A DNA stretch of 64,000 nucleotides from Osmia lignaria lignaria (taxonomy: Eukaryota; Arthropoda; Insecta; Hymenoptera; Megachilidae): contig NW_027478158.1 in NCBI RefSeq assembly GCF_051020975.1, positions 14,756,001 through 14,820,000 on the forward strand. Reading direction: 5' to 3'. Numbering within the stretch: the first letter of the stretch is position 1; each line of letters opens with the position of its first letter. The notes below the pieces were generated by a model. The model did no database searches, was not told the DNA's origin, and saw nothing but the letters and a program-made list of their open reading frames with translations. A program made the translations under genes and the position numbers. This document shows positions 9,027 through 23,194 of the stretch, piece after piece.

Positions 9027-12000
9027 TTGCAGATTTATCTCGAGGGAAGGGGCCTGACGGACATATTTCGAGATATTTCTTCTTCTTGTTGTTCTTCTTC
9101 TGCACAGCTAAGCTGGAAGTGGCATTTGCGCCTCGCACTAGTGCAGAGTTATCTCAACGAAAGGGGCCACGGTGTTTCTGTATCTCTATTATGTTGGTGC
9201 GGCTTCGGAACTTTTAAATATCTTGATATATCTCGAGAACTACGCATCTGATCAAAAAATATCATAGACCATAAAAAGTAGGAAACTTAATTCTCTACAA
9301 AAAAGGTCTCTTAACATTTTGCCATAGCTCGCTTTGTTTCCGAGATATTTGCAGATTTATCCCAAGGGAAGGGGCCTGACGGACATATTTCGAGATATTT
9401 CTTCTTCTTGTTGTTCTTCTTCTGCACAGCTAAGCTGGAAGTGGCATTTACAGCTCGCAATAGTGCAGAGTTATCTCAAAGAAAGGGGCCACGGTGTTTC
9501 TGTATCTCTATTATGTTGGTGCGGCTTCGGAACTTTTAAATATCTTGATATATCTCGAGAACTACGCATCTGATCAAAAAATATCATAGAACATAGAAAG
9601 TAGGAAACTTAATTCTCTACAAAAAAGGTCTCTGAACATTTTGCCATAGCTCGCTTCGTTTCCGAGATATTTGCAGATTTATCTCAAGGGAAGGGGCCTG
9701 ACGGACATATTTCGAGATATTTCTTCTTCTTGTTGTTCTTCTTCTGCACAGCTAAACTGGAAGTGGCATCTCCAGCTCGCAATAGTGCAGAGTTATCTCA
9801 AAGAAAGCGGCCACGGTGTTTCTGTATCTCTATTATGTTGGTGCGGCTTCGGAACTTTTAAATATCTTGATATATCTCGAGAACTACGCATCTGATCAAA
9901 AAATATCATAGAACGTAAAAAGTAGGAAACTTAATTCTCTACAAATAAAGTCTCTTAACATTTTGCCATAGCTCGCTTCGTTTCCGAGATATTTGCAGAT
10001 TTATCTCAAGGGAAGGGGCCTGACGGACATATTTCGAGATATTTCTTCTTCTGGTTGTTCTTCTTCTGCACAGCTAAGCTGGAAGTGGCATTTGCAGCTC
10101 GCAATAGTGCAGAGTTATCTCAAAGAAAGGGGCCACGGTGTTTCTGTATCTCTATTATGTTGGTGCGGCTTCGGAACTTTTAAATATCTTGATATATCTC
10201 GAGAACTACGCGTCTGACCAAAAAATATCATAGAATATAAAAAGTAGGAAACTTAATTCTCTACAAAAAAGGTCTCTTAACATTTTGCCATAGCTCGCTT
10301 CGTTTCCGAGATATGTGCAGATTTATCTCAAGGGAAGGGGCCTGACGGACATATTTCGAGATACTTCTTCTTCTTGTTGTTCTTCTTCTGCACAGCTAAG
10401 CTGGAAATGGCATTTGCAGCTCGCAATAGTGCAGAGTTATCTCAAAGAAAGAGGCCACGGTGTTTCTGTACCTCTATTATGTTGGTGCAGCTTCGGAACT
10501 TTTAAATATCTTGATATATCTCGAGAACTTCGCATCTGATCAAAAAATATCATAGAACATAAAAAGTAGAAAACTTAATTCTCTACAAAAAAGGTCTCTT
10601 AACATTTTTCCATAGCTCGCTTTGTTTCCGAGATATATGCAGATTTATCTCAAGGGAAGGGGCCTGACGGACATATTTTGAGATATTTCTTCTTCTTGTT
10701 GTTCTTCTTCTGCACAGCTAAGCTGGAAGTGGCATTTGCAGCTCGCAATAGTGCAGAGTTATCTCAAAGAAAGGGGCCACGGTGTTTCTGTATCTCTATT
10801 ATGTTGGTGCGGCTTCGGAACTTTTAAATATCTCCATATATCTCGAAAACTACGCTTCTGATCAAAAAATATCATAGAACATAACTTGTAGGAAACATAA
10901 TTCTCTACATAAAAGGTCTCTTACCATCTTGCCATAGCTCGCTTCGTTTCCGAGATATTTGCAGATATATCTCAAGGGAAGGGGCCTGACGGACATATTT
11001 CGAGATATTTCTTCTTCTTGTTGTTCTTCTTCTGCACAGCTAAACTGGAAGTGGCATTTCCAGCTCGCAATAGTGCAGAGTTATCTGAAAGAAAGGGGCC
11101 ACGGTGTTTCCTTATCTCTATTATGTTGGTGCGGCTTCCGAACTTTTAAATATCTTGATATATCTCGAGAACTACGCATCTGATCAAAAAATATCATAGA
11201 ACATAGAAAGTAGGAAACTTAATTCTCTACAAAAAAGGTCTCTTAACATTTTGCCATAGCTCGCTTCGTTTCCGAGATATTTGCAGATTTATCTCAAGGG
11301 AAGGGGCCTGACGGACATATTTCGAGATATTTCTTCTTCTTGTTGTTCTTCTTCTGCACAGCTAAACTGGAAGTGGCATTTCCAGCTCGCAATAGTGCAG
11401 AGTTATCTCAAAGAAAGGGGCCACGGTGTTTCTGTATCTCTATTATGTTGGTGCGGCTTCGGAACTTTTAAATATCTTGATATATCTCGAGAACTACGCA
11501 TCTGATCAAAAAATATCATAGAACATAAAAAGTAGGAAACTTAATTCTCTACAAATAAAGTCTCTTAACATTTTGCCATAGCTCGCTTCGTTTCCGAGAT
11601 ATTTGCAGATTTATCTCAAGGGAAGGGGCCTGACGGACATATTTCGAGATATTTCTTCTTCTGGTTGTTCTTCTTCTGCACAGCTAAGCTGGAAGTGGCA
11701 TTTGCAGCTCGCAATAGTGCAGAGTTATCTCAAAGAAAGGGGCCACGGTGTTTCTGTATCTCTATTATGTTGGTGCGGCTTCGGAACTTTTAAATATCTT
11801 GATATATCTCGAGAACTACGCGTCTGACCAAAAAATATCATAGAATATAAAAAGTAGGAAACTTAATTCTCTACAAAAAAGGTCTCTTAACATTTTGCCA
11901 TAGCTCGCTTCGTTTCCGAGATATGTGCAGATTTATCTCAAGGGAAGGGGCCTGACGGACATATTTCGAGATACTTCTTCTTCTTGTTGTTCTTCTTCTG

Positions 12001-14178
12001 CACAGCTAAGCTGGAAATGGCATTTGCAGCTCGCAATAGTGCAGAGTTATCTCAAAGAAAGAGGCCACGGTGTTTCTGTACCTCTATTATGTTGGTGCAG
12101 CTTCGGAACTTTTAAATATCTTGATATATCTCGAGAACTTCGCATCTGATCAAAAAATATCATAGAACATAAAAAGTAGAAAACTTAATTCTCTACAAAA
12201 AAGGTCTCTTAACATTTTTCCATAGCTCGCTTTGTTTCCGAGATATATGCAGATTTATCTCAAGGGAAGGGGCCTGACGGACATATTTTGAGATATTTCT
12301 TCTTCTTGTTGTTCTTCTTCTGCACAGCTAAGCTGGAAGTGGCATTTGCAGCTCGCAATAGTGCAGAGTTATCTCAAAGAAAGGGGCCACGGTGTTTCTG
12401 TATCTCTATTATGTTGGTGCGGCTTCGGAACTTTTAAATATCTCCATATATCTCGAAAACTACGCTTCTGATCAAAAAATATCATAGAACATAACTTGTA
12501 GGAAACATAATTCTCTACATAAAAGGTCTCTTACCATCTTGCCATAGCTCGCTTCGTTTCCGAGATATTTGCAGATATATCTCAAGGGAAGGGGCCTGAC
12601 GGACATATTTCGAGATATTTCTTCTTCTTGTTGTTCTTCTTCTGCACAGCTAAACTGGAAGTGGCATTTCCAGCTCGCAATAGTGCAGAGTTATCTGAAA
12701 GAAAGGGGCCACGGTGTTTCCTTATCTCTATTATGTTGGTGCGGCTTCCGAACTTTTAAATATCTTGATATATCTCGAGAACTACGCATCTGATCAAAAA
12801 ATATCATAGAACATAGAAAGTAGGAAACTTAATTCTCTACAAAAAAGGTCTCTTAACATTTTGCCATAGCTCGCTTCGTTTCCGAGATATTTGCAGATTT
12901 ATCTCAAGGGAAGGGGCCTGACGGACATATTTCGAGATATTTCTTCTTCTTGTTGTTCTTCTTCTGCACAGCTAAACTGGAAGTGGCATTTCCAGCTCGC
13001 AATAGTGCAGAGTTATCTCAAAGAAAGGGGCCACGGTGTTTCTGTATCTCTATTATGTTGGTGCGGCTTCGGAACTTTTAAATATCTTGATATATCTCGA
13101 GAACTACGCATCTGATCAAAAAATATCATAGAACATAAAAAGTAGGAAACTTAATTCTCTACAAATAAAGTCTCTTAACATTTTGCCATAGCTCGCTTCG
13201 TTTCCGAGATATTTGCAGATTTATCTCAAGGGAAGGGGCCTGACGGACATATTTCGAGATATTTCTTCTTCTGGTTGTTCTTCTTCTGCACAGCTAAGCT
13301 GGAAGTGGCATTTGCAGCTCGCAATAGTGCAGAGTTATCTCAAAGAAAGGGGCCACGGTGTTTCTGTATCTCTATTATGTTGGTGCGGCTTCGGAACTTT
13401 TAAATATCTTGATATATCTCGAGAACTACGCGTCTGACCAAAAAATATCATAGAATATAAAAAGTAGGAAACTTAATTCTCTACAAAAAAGGTCTCTTAA
13501 CATTTTGCCATAGCTCGCTTCGTTTCCGAGATATGTGCAGATTTATCTCAAGGGAAGGGGCCTGACGGACATATTTCGAGATACTTCTTCTTCTTGTTGT
13601 TCTTCTTCTGCACAGCTAAGCTGGAAATGGCATTTGCAGCTCGCAATAGTGCAGAGTTATCTCAAAGAAAGAGGCCACGGTGTTTCTGTACCTCTATTAT
13701 GTTGGTGCAGCTTCGGAACTTTTAAATATCTTGATATATCTCGAGAACTTCGCATCTGATCAAAAAATATCATAGAACATAAAAAGTAGGAAACATAATT
13801 CTCTACAAAAAAGGTCTCTTACCATTTTGCCATAGCTCGCTTCGTTTCCGAGATATTTGCAGATATATCTCAAGGGAAGGGGCCTGACGGACATATTTCG
13901 AGATATTTCTTCTTCTTGTTGTTCTTCTTCTGCACAGCTAAGCTGGAAGTGGCATTTGCAGCTCGCAATAGTGCAGAGTTATCTCAAAGAAAGGGGCCAC
14001 GGTGTTTCTGTATCTCTATTATGTTGGTGCGGCTTCGGAACTTTTAAATATCTTGATATATCTCGAGAACTACGCATCTGATCAAAAAATATCATAGAAA
14101 ATAAAAAGTAGGAAACTTAATTCTCTACAAAAAAGGTCTCTTAACATTTTGCCATAGCTCGCTTCGTTTCCGAGATAT
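9027..14178 (+). repeat. 16-mer block (11-mer plus an extra D-E-F-G-H)
   Basis: Variant order A B C D E F G H D E F G H D E' I, 5152 bp. It equals the 11-mer with one additional five-monomer D-E-F-G-H unit inserted. Confidence 0.9.
9993..13212 (+). repeat. 5-mer HOR (D E F G H), two tandem copies
   Basis: Copies at 9993-11602 and 11603-13212, 1610 bp each, followed by a further D-E'. The same five variants in the same order occur once in each 11-mer, so the 5-mer looks like the older building block. Confidence 0.9.
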
Positions 14179-17100
14179 TTGCAGATTTATCTCGAGGGAA
14201 GGGGCCTGACGGACATATTTCGAGATATTTCTTCTTCTTGTTGTTCTTCTTCTGCACAGCTAAGCTGGAAGTGGCATTTGCGCCTCGCACTAGTGCAGAG
14301 TTATCTCAACGAAAGGGGCCACGGTGTTTCTGTATCTCTATTATGTTGGTGCGGCTTCGGAACTTTTAAATATCTTGATATATCTCGAGAACTACGCATC
14401 TGATCAAAAAATATCATAGACCATAAAAAGTAGGAAACTTAATTCTCTACAAAAAAGGTCTCTTAACATTTTGCCATAGCTCGCTTTGTTTCCGAGATAT
14501 TTGCAGATTTATCCCAAGGGAAGGGGCCTGACGGACATATTTCGAGATATTTCTTCTTCTTGTTGTTCTTCTTCTGCACAGCTAAGCTGGAAGTGGCATT
14601 TACAGCTCGCAATAGTGCAGAGTTATCTCAAAGAAAGGGGCCACGGTGTTTCTGTATCTCTATTATGTTGGTGCGGCTTCGGAACTTTTAAATATCTTGA
14701 TATATCTCGAGAACTACGCATCTGATCAAAAAATATCATAGAACATAGAAAGTAGGAAACTTAATTCTCTACAAAAAAGGTCTCTGAACATTTTGCCATA
14801 GCTCGCTTCGTTTCCGAGATATTTGCAGATTTATCTCAAGGGAAGGGGCCTGACGGACATATTTCGAGATATTTCTTCTTCTTGTTGTTCTTCTTCTGCA
14901 CAGCTAAACTGGAAGTGGCATCTCCAGCTCGCAATAGTGCAGAGTTATCTCAAAGAAAGCGGCCACGGTGTTTCTGTATCTCTATTATGTTGGTGCGGCT
15001 TCGGAACTTTTAAATATCTTGATATATCTCGAGAACTACGCATCTGATCAAAAAATATCATAGAACGTAAAAAGTAGGAAACTTAATTCTCTACAAATAA
15101 AGTCTCTTAACATTTTGCCATAGCTCGCTTCGTTTCCGAGATATTTGCAGATTTATCTCAAGGGAAGGGGCCTGACGGACATATTTCGAGATATTTCTTC
15201 TTCTGGTTGTTCTTCTTCTGCACAGCTAAGCTGGAAGTGGCATTTGCAGCTCGCAATAGTGCAGAGTTATCTCAAAGAAAGGGGCCACGGTGTTTCTGTA
15301 TCTCTATTATGTTGGTGCGGCTTCGGAACTTTTAAATATCTTGATATATCTCGAGAACTACGCGTCTGACCAAAAAATATCATAGAATATAAAAAGTAGG
15401 AAACTTAATTCTCTACAAAAAAGGTCTCTTAACATTTTGCCATAGCTCGCTTCGTTTCCGAGATATGTGCAGATTTATCTCAAGGGAAGGGGCCTGACGG
15501 ACATATTTCGAGATACTTCTTCTTCTTGTTGTTCTTCTTCTGCACAGCTAAGCTGGAAATGGCATTTGCAGCTCGCAATAGTGCAGAGTTATCTCAAAGA
15601 AAGAGGCCACGGTGTTTCTGTACCTCTATTATGTTGGTGCAGCTTCGGAACTTTTAAATATCTTGATATATCTCGAGAACTTCGCATCTGATCAAAAAAT
15701 ATCATAGAACATAAAAAGTAGAAAACTTAATTCTCTACAAAAAAGGTCTCTTAACATTTTTCCATAGCTCGCTTTGTTTCCGAGATATATGCAGATTTAT
15801 CTCAAGGGAAGGGGCCTGACGGACATATTTTGAGATATTTCTTCTTCTTGTTGTTCTTCTTCTGCACAGCTAAGCTGGAAGTGGCATTTGCAGCTCGCAA
15901 TAGTGCAGAGTTATCTCAAAGAAAGGGGCCACGGTGTTTCTGTATCTCTATTATGTTGGTGCGGCTTCGGAACTTTTAAATATCTCCATATATCTCGAAA
16001 ACTACGCTTCTGATCAAAAAATATCATAGAACATAACTTGTAGGAAACATAATTCTCTACATAAAAGGTCTCTTACCATCTTGCCATAGCTCGCTTCGTT
16101 TCCGAGATATTTGCAGATATATCTCAAGGGAAGGGGCCTGACGGACATATTTCGAGATATTTCTTCTTCTTGTTGTTCTTCTTCTGCACAGCTAAACTGG
16201 AAGTGGCATTTCCAGCTCGCAATAGTGCAGAGTTATCTGAAAGAAAGGGGCCACGGTGTTTCCTTATCTCTATTATGTTGGTGCGGCTTCCGAACTTTTA
16301 AATATCTTGATATATCTCGAGAACTACGCATCTGATCAAAAAATATCATAGAACATAGAAAGTAGGAAACTTAATTCTCTACAAAAAAGGTCTCTTAACA
16401 TTTTGCCATAGCTCGCTTCGTTTCCGAGATATTTGCAGATTTATCTCAAGGGAAGGGGCCTGACGGACATATTTCGAGATATTTCTTCTTCTTGTTGTTC
16501 TTCTTCTGCACAGCTAAACTGGAAGTGGCATTTCCAGCTCGCAATAGTGCAGAGTTATCTCAAAGAAAGGGGCCACGGTGTTTCTGTATCTCTATTATGT
16601 TGGTGCGGCTTCGGAACTTTTAAATATCTTGATATATCTCGAGAACTACGCATCTGATCAAAAAATATCATAGAACATAAAAAGTAGGAAACTTAATTCT
16701 CTACAAATAAAGTCTCTTAACATTTTGCCATAGCTCGCTTCGTTTCCGAGATATTTGCAGATTTATCTCAAGGGAAGGGGCCTGACGGACATATTTCGAG
16801 ATATTTCTTCTTCTGGTTGTTCTTCTTCTGCACAGCTAAGCTGGAAGTGGCATTTGCAGCTCGCAATAGTGCAGAGTTATCTCAAAGAAAGGGGCCACGG
16901 TGTTTCTGTATCTCTATTATGTTGGTGCGGCTTCGGAACTTTTAAATATCTTGATATATCTCGAGAACTACGCGTCTGACCAAAAAATATCATAGAATAT
17001 AAAAAGTAGGAAACTTAATTCTCTACAAAAAAGGTCTCTTAACATTTTGCCATAGCTCGCTTCGTTTCCGAGATATGTGCAGATTTATCTCAAGGGAAGG

Positions 17101-20100
17101 GGCCTGACGGACATATTTCGAGATACTTCTTCTTCTTGTTGTTCTTCTTCTGCACAGCTAAGCTGGAAATGGCATTTGCAGCTCGCAATAGTGCAGAGTT
17201 ATCTCAAAGAAAGAGGCCACGGTGTTTCTGTACCTCTATTATGTTGGTGCAGCTTCGGAACTTTTAAATATCTTGATATATCTCGAGAACTTCGCATCTG
17301 ATCAAAAAATATCATAGAACATAAAAAGTAGGAAACATAATTCTCTACAAAAAAGGTCTCTTACCATTTTGCCATAGCTCGCTTCGTTTCCGAGATATTT
17401 GCAGATATATCTCAAGGGAAGGGGCCTGACGGACATATTTCGAGATATTTCTTCTTCTTGTTGTTCTTCTTCTGCACAGCTAAGCTGGAAGTGGCATTTG
17501 CAGCTCGCAATAGTGCAGAGTTATCTCAAAGAAAGGGGCCACGGTGTTTCTGTATCTCTATTATGTTGGTGCGGCTTCGGAACTTTTAAATATCTTGATA
17601 TATCTCGAGAACTACGCATCTGATCAAAAAATATCATAGAAAATAAAAAGTAGGAAACTTAATTCTCTACAAAAAAGGTCTCTTAACATTTTGCCATAGC
17701 TCGCTTCGTTTCCGAGATATTTGCAGATTTATCTCGAGGGAAGGGGCCTGACGGACATATTTCGAGATATTTCTTCTTCTTGTTGTTCTTCTTCTGCACA
17801 GCTAAGCTGGAAGTGGCATTTGCGCCTCGCACTAGTGCAGAGTTATCTCAACGAAAGGGGCCACGGTGTTTCTGTATCTCTATTATGTTGGTGCGGCTTC
17901 GGAACTTTTAAATATCTTGATATATCTCGAGAACTACGCATCTGATCAAAAAATATCATAGACCATAAAAAGTAGGAAACTTAATTCTCTACAAAAAAGG
18001 TCTCTTAACATTTTGCCATAGCTCGCTTTGTTTCCGAGATATTTGCAGATTTATCCCAAGGGAAGGGGCCTGACGGACATATTTCGAGATATTTCTTCTT
18101 CTTGTTGTTCTTCTTCTGCACAGCTAAGCTGGAAGTGGCATTTACAGCTCGCAATAGTGCAGAGTTATCTCAAAGAAAGGGGCCACGGTGTTTCTGTATC
18201 TCTATTATGTTGGTGCGGCTTCGGAACTTTTAAATATCTTGATATATCTCGAGAACTACGCATCTGATCAAAAAATATCAGAGAACATAGAAAGTAGGAA
18301 ACTTAATTCTCTACAAAAAAGGTCTCTTAACATTTTGCCATAGCTCGCTTCGTTTCCGAGATATTTGCAGATTTATCTCAAGGGAAGGGGCCTGACGGAC
18401 ATATTTCGAGATATTTCTTCTTCTTGTTGTTCTTCTTCTGCACAGCTAAACTGGAAGTGGCATTTCCAGCTCGCAATAGTGCAGAGTTATCTCAAAGAAA
18501 GGGGCCACGGTGTTTCTGTATCTCTATTATGTTGGTGCGGCTTCGGAACTTTTAAATATCTTGATATATCTCGAGAACTACGCATCTGATCAAAAAATAT
18601 CATAGAACATAAAAAGCAGGAAACTTAATTCTCTACAAATAAAGTCTCTTAACATTTTGCCATAGCTCGCTTCGTTTCCGAGATATTTGCAGATTTACCT
18701 CAAGGGAAGGGGCCTGACGGACATATTTCGAAATATTTCTTCTTCTTGTTGTTCTTCTTCTGCACAGCTAAGCTGGAAGTGGCATTTGCAGCTCGCAATA
18801 GTGCAGAGTTCTCTCAAAGAAAGAGGCCACGGTGTTTCTGTACCTCTATTATGTTGGTGCAGCTTCGGAACTTTTAAATATCTTGATATATCTCGAGAAC
18901 AACGCATCTGATCAAAAAATATCATAGAACATAAAAAGTAGAAAACTTAATTCTCTACAAAAAAGGTCTCTTAACATTTTGCCATAGCTCGCTTCGTTTC
19001 CGAGATATTTGCAGATTTATCTCGAGGGAAGGGGCCTGACGGACATATTTCGAGATATTTCTTCTTCTTGTTGTTCTTCTTCTGCACAGCTAAGCTGGAA
19101 GTGGCATTTGCGCCTCGCACTAGTGCAGAGTTATCTCAAAGAAAGGGGCCACGGTGTTTCTGTATCTCTATTATGTTGGTGCGGCTTCGGAACTTTTAAA
19201 TATCTCCATATATCTCGAAAACTACGCTTCTGATCAAAAAATATCATAGAACATAACTTGTAGGAAACATAATTCTCTACAAAAAACGTCTCTTACCATT
19301 TTGCCATAGCTCGCTTCGTTTCCGAGATATTTGCAGATATATCTCAAGGGAAGGGGCCTGACGGACATATTTCGAGATATTTCTTCTTCTTGTTGTTCTT
19401 CTTCTGCACAGCTAAGCTGGAAGTGGCATTTGCAGCTCGCAATAGTGCAGAGTTATCTCAAAGAAAGGGGCCACGGTGTTTCTGTATCTCTATTATGTTG
19501 GTGCGGCTTCGGAACTTTTAAATATCTTGATATATCTCGAGAACTACGCATCTGATCAAAAAATATCATAGAAAATAAAAAGTAGGAAACTTAATTCTCT
19601 ACAAAAAAGGTCTCTTAACATTTTGCCATAGCTCGCTTCGTTTCCGAGATATTTGCAGATTTATCTCGAGGGAAGGGGCCTGACGGACATATTTCGAGAT
19701 ATTTCTTCTTCTTGTTGTTCTTCTTCTGCACAGCTAAGCTGGAAGTGGCATTTGCGCCTCGCACTAGTGCAGAGTTATCTCAACGAAAGGGGCCACGGTG
19801 TTTCTGTATCTCTATTATGTTGGTGCGGCTTCGGAACTTTTAAATATCTTGATATATCTCGAGAACTACGCATCTGATCAAAAAATATCATAGACCATAA
19901 AAAGTAGGAAACTTAATTCTCTACAAAAAAGGTCTCTTAACATTTTGCCATAGCTCGCTTTGTTTCCGAGATATTTGCAGATTTATCCCAAGGGAAGGGG
20001 CCTGACGGACATATTTCGAGATATTTCTTCTTCTTGTTGTTCTTCTTCTGCACAGCTAAGCTGGAAGTGGCATTTACAGCTCGCAATAGTGCAGAGTTAT

Positions 20101-22872
20101 CTCAAAGAAAGGGGCCACGGTGTTTCTGTATCTCTATTATGTTGGTGCGGCTTCGGAACTTTTAAATATCTTGATATATCTCGAGAACTACGCATCTGAT
20201 CAAAAAATATCATAGAACATAGAAAGTAGGAAACTTAATTCTCTACAAAAAAGGTCTCTGAACATTTTGCCATAGCTCGCTTCGTTTCCGAGATATTTGC
20301 AGATTTATCTCAAGGGAAGGGGCCTGACGGACATATTTCGAGATATTTCTTCTTCTTGTTGTTCTTCTTCTGCACAGCTAAACTGGAAGTGGCATCTCCA
20401 GCTCGCAATAGTGCAGAGTTATCTCAAAGAAAGCGGCCACGGTGTTTCTGTATCTCTATTATGTTGGTGCGGCTTCGGAACTTTTAAATATCTTGATATA
20501 TCTCGAGAACTACGCATCTGATCAAAAAATATCATAGAACGTAAAAAGTAGGAAACTTAATTCTCTACAAATAAAGTCTCTTAACATTTTGCCATAGCTC
20601 GCTTCGTTTCCGAGATATTTGCAGATTTATCTCAAGGGAAGGGGCCTGACGGACATATTTCGAGATATTTCTTCTTCTGGTTGTTCTTCTTCTGCACAGC
20701 TAAGCTGGAAGTGGCATTTGCAGCTCGCAATAGTGCAGAGTTATCTCAAAGAAAGGGGCCACGGTGTTTCTGTATCTCTATTATGTTGGTGCGGCTTCGG
20801 AACTTTTAAATATCTTGATATATCTCGAGAACTACGCGTCTGACCAAAAAATATCATAGAATATAAAAAGTAGGAAACTTAATTCTCTACAAAAAAGGTC
20901 TCTTAACATTTTGCCATAGCTCGCTTCGTTTCCGAGATATGTGCAGATTTATCTCAAGGGAAGGGGCCTGACGGACATATTTCGAGATACTTCTTCTTCT
21001 TGTTGTTCTTCTTCTGCACAGCTAAGCTGGAAATGGCATTTGCAGCTCGCAATAGTGCAGAGTTATCTCAAAGAAAGAGGCCACGGTGTTTCTGTACCTC
21101 TATTATGTTGGTGCAGCTTCGGAACTTTTAAATATCTTGATATATCTCGAGAACTTCGCATCTGATCAAAAAATATCATAGAACATAAAAAGTAGAAAAC
21201 TTAATTCTCTACAAAAAAGGTCTCTTAACATTTTTCCATAGCTCGCTTTGTTTCCGAGATATATGCAGATTTATCTCAAGGGAAGGGGCCTGACGGACAT
21301 ATTTTGAGATATTTCTTCTTCTTGTTGTTCTTCTTCTGCACAGCTAAGCTGGAAGTGGCATTTGCAGCTCGCAATAGTGCAGAGTTATCTCAAAGAAAGG
21401 GGCCACGGTGTTTCTGTATCTCTATTATGTTGGTGCGGCTTCGGAACTTTTAAATATCTCCATATATCTCGAAAACTACGCTTCTGATCAAAAAATATCA
21501 TAGAACATAACTTGTAGGAAACATAATTCTCTACATAAAAGGTCTCTTACCATCTTGCCATAGCTCGCTTCGTTTCCGAGATATTTGCAGATATATCTCA
21601 AGGGAAGGGGCCTGACGGACATATTTCGAGATATTTCTTCTTCTTGTTGTTCTTCTTCTGCACAGCTAAACTGGAAGTGGCATTTCCAGCTCGCAATAGT
21701 GCAGAGTTATCTGAAAGAAAGGGGCCACGGTGTTTCCTTATCTCTATTATGTTGGTGCGGCTTCCGAACTTTTAAATATCTTGATATATCTCGAGAACTA
21801 CGCATCTGATCAAAAAATATCATAGAACATAGAAAGTAGGAAACTTAATTCTCTACAAAAAAGGTCTCTTAACATTTTGCCATAGCTCGCTTCGTTTCCG
21901 AGATATTTGCAGATTTATCTCAAGGGAAGGGGCCTGACGGACATATTTCGAGATATTTCTTCTTCTTGTTGTTCTTCTTCTGCACAGCTAAACTGGAAGT
22001 GGCATTTCCAGCTCGCAATAGTGCAGAGTTATCTCAAAGAAAGGGGCCACGGTGTTTCTGTATCTCTATTATGTTGGTGCGGCTTCGGAACTTTTAAATA
22101 TCTTGATATATCTCGAGAACTACGCATCTGATCAAAAAATATCATAGAACATAAAAAGTAGGAAACTTAATTCTCTACAAATAAAGTCTCTTAACATTTT
22201 GCCATAGCTCGCTTCGTTTCCGAGATATTTGCAGATTTATCTCAAGGGAAGGGGCCTGACGGACATATTTCGAGATATTTCTTCTTCTGGTTGTTCTTCT
22301 TCTGCACAGCTAAGCTGGAAGTGGCATTTGCAGCTCGCAATAGTGCAGAGTTATCTCAAAGAAAGGGGCCACGGTGTTTCTGTATCTCTATTATGTTGGT
22401 GCGGCTTCGGAACTTTTAAATATCTTGATATATCTCGAGAACTACGCGTCTGACCAAAAAATATCATAGAATATAAAAAGTAGGAAACTTAATTCTCTAC
22501 AAAAAAGGTCTCTTAACATTTTGCCATAGCTCGCTTCGTTTCCGAGATATGTGCAGATTTATCTCAAGGGAAGGGGCCTGACGGACATATTTCGAGATAC
22601 TTCTTCTTCTTGTTGTTCTTCTTCTGCACAGCTAAGCTGGAAATGGCATTTGCAGCTCGCAATAGTGCAGAGTTATCTCAAAGAAAGAGGCCACGGTGTT
22701 TCTGTACCTCTATTATGTTGGTGCAGCTTCGGAACTTTTAAATATCTTGATATATCTCGAGAACTTCGCATCTGATCAAAAAATATCATAGAACATAAAA
22801 AGTAGAAAACTTAATTCTCTACAAAAAAGGTCTCTTAACATTTTGCCATAGCTCGCTTTGTTCCCGAGATAT
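14179..22872 (+). repeat. 33-mer HOR unit, copy 2, 27 of 33 monomers
   Basis: Repeats copy 1 monomer for monomer, including the rare J at 18687 and the AAAAAGCAGG tail of H' at 18365. The one difference I found is G at 18281 against T at 7655, exactly 10626 bp apart. After E at 22551 the order departs from copy 1 at the recombinant F monomer at 22873. Confidence 0.88.
17721..19652 (+). repeat. 6-mer HOR, copy 2
   Basis: Second occurrence of A B' H' J K I, 10626 bp after the first. It carries the single base difference noted at 18281 (ATATCAGAGAAC instead of ATATCATAGAAC). Confidence 0.9.
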
Positions 22873-23194
22873 ATGCAGATTTATCTCAAGGGAAGGGGCC
22901 TGACGGTCATATTTTGAGATATTTCTTCTTCTTGTTGTTCTTCTTCTGCACAGCTAAGCTGGAAGTGGCATTTGCAGCTCGCAATAGTGCAGAGTTATCT
23001 CAAAGAAAGGGGCCACGGTGTTTCTGTATCTCTATTATGTTGGTGCGGCTTCGGAACTTTTAAATATCTCCATATATCTCGAGAACTACGCGTCTGACCA
23101 AAAAATATCATAGAATATAAAAAGTAGGAAACTTAATTCTCTACAAAAAAGGTCTCTTAACATTTTGCCATAGCTCGCTTCGTTTCCGAGATAT
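22873..23194 (+). repeat. Recombinant monomer F/D
   Basis: F-type from the ATGCAG start through TCTCCATATATCTCG, then D-type (GAGAACTACGCGTCTGACC, GAATATAAAAAG). The switch lies between about 23072 and 23082. It also has GTTCCCGAG before its start. The next monomer is E, as expected after a D tail. Confidence 0.85.

Larger units (their letters stand above)
3553..14178 (+). repeat. 33-mer HOR unit, copy 1 (11 + 6 + 16)
   Basis: 33 monomers, 10626 bp, made of the 11-mer, the 6-mer and the 16-mer. All three sub-blocks begin with A-B and end with I. Identity at a 10626-bp offset is seen from about 977 onwards (977 matches 11603), so the frame of the unit is arbitrary. Confidence 0.88.
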
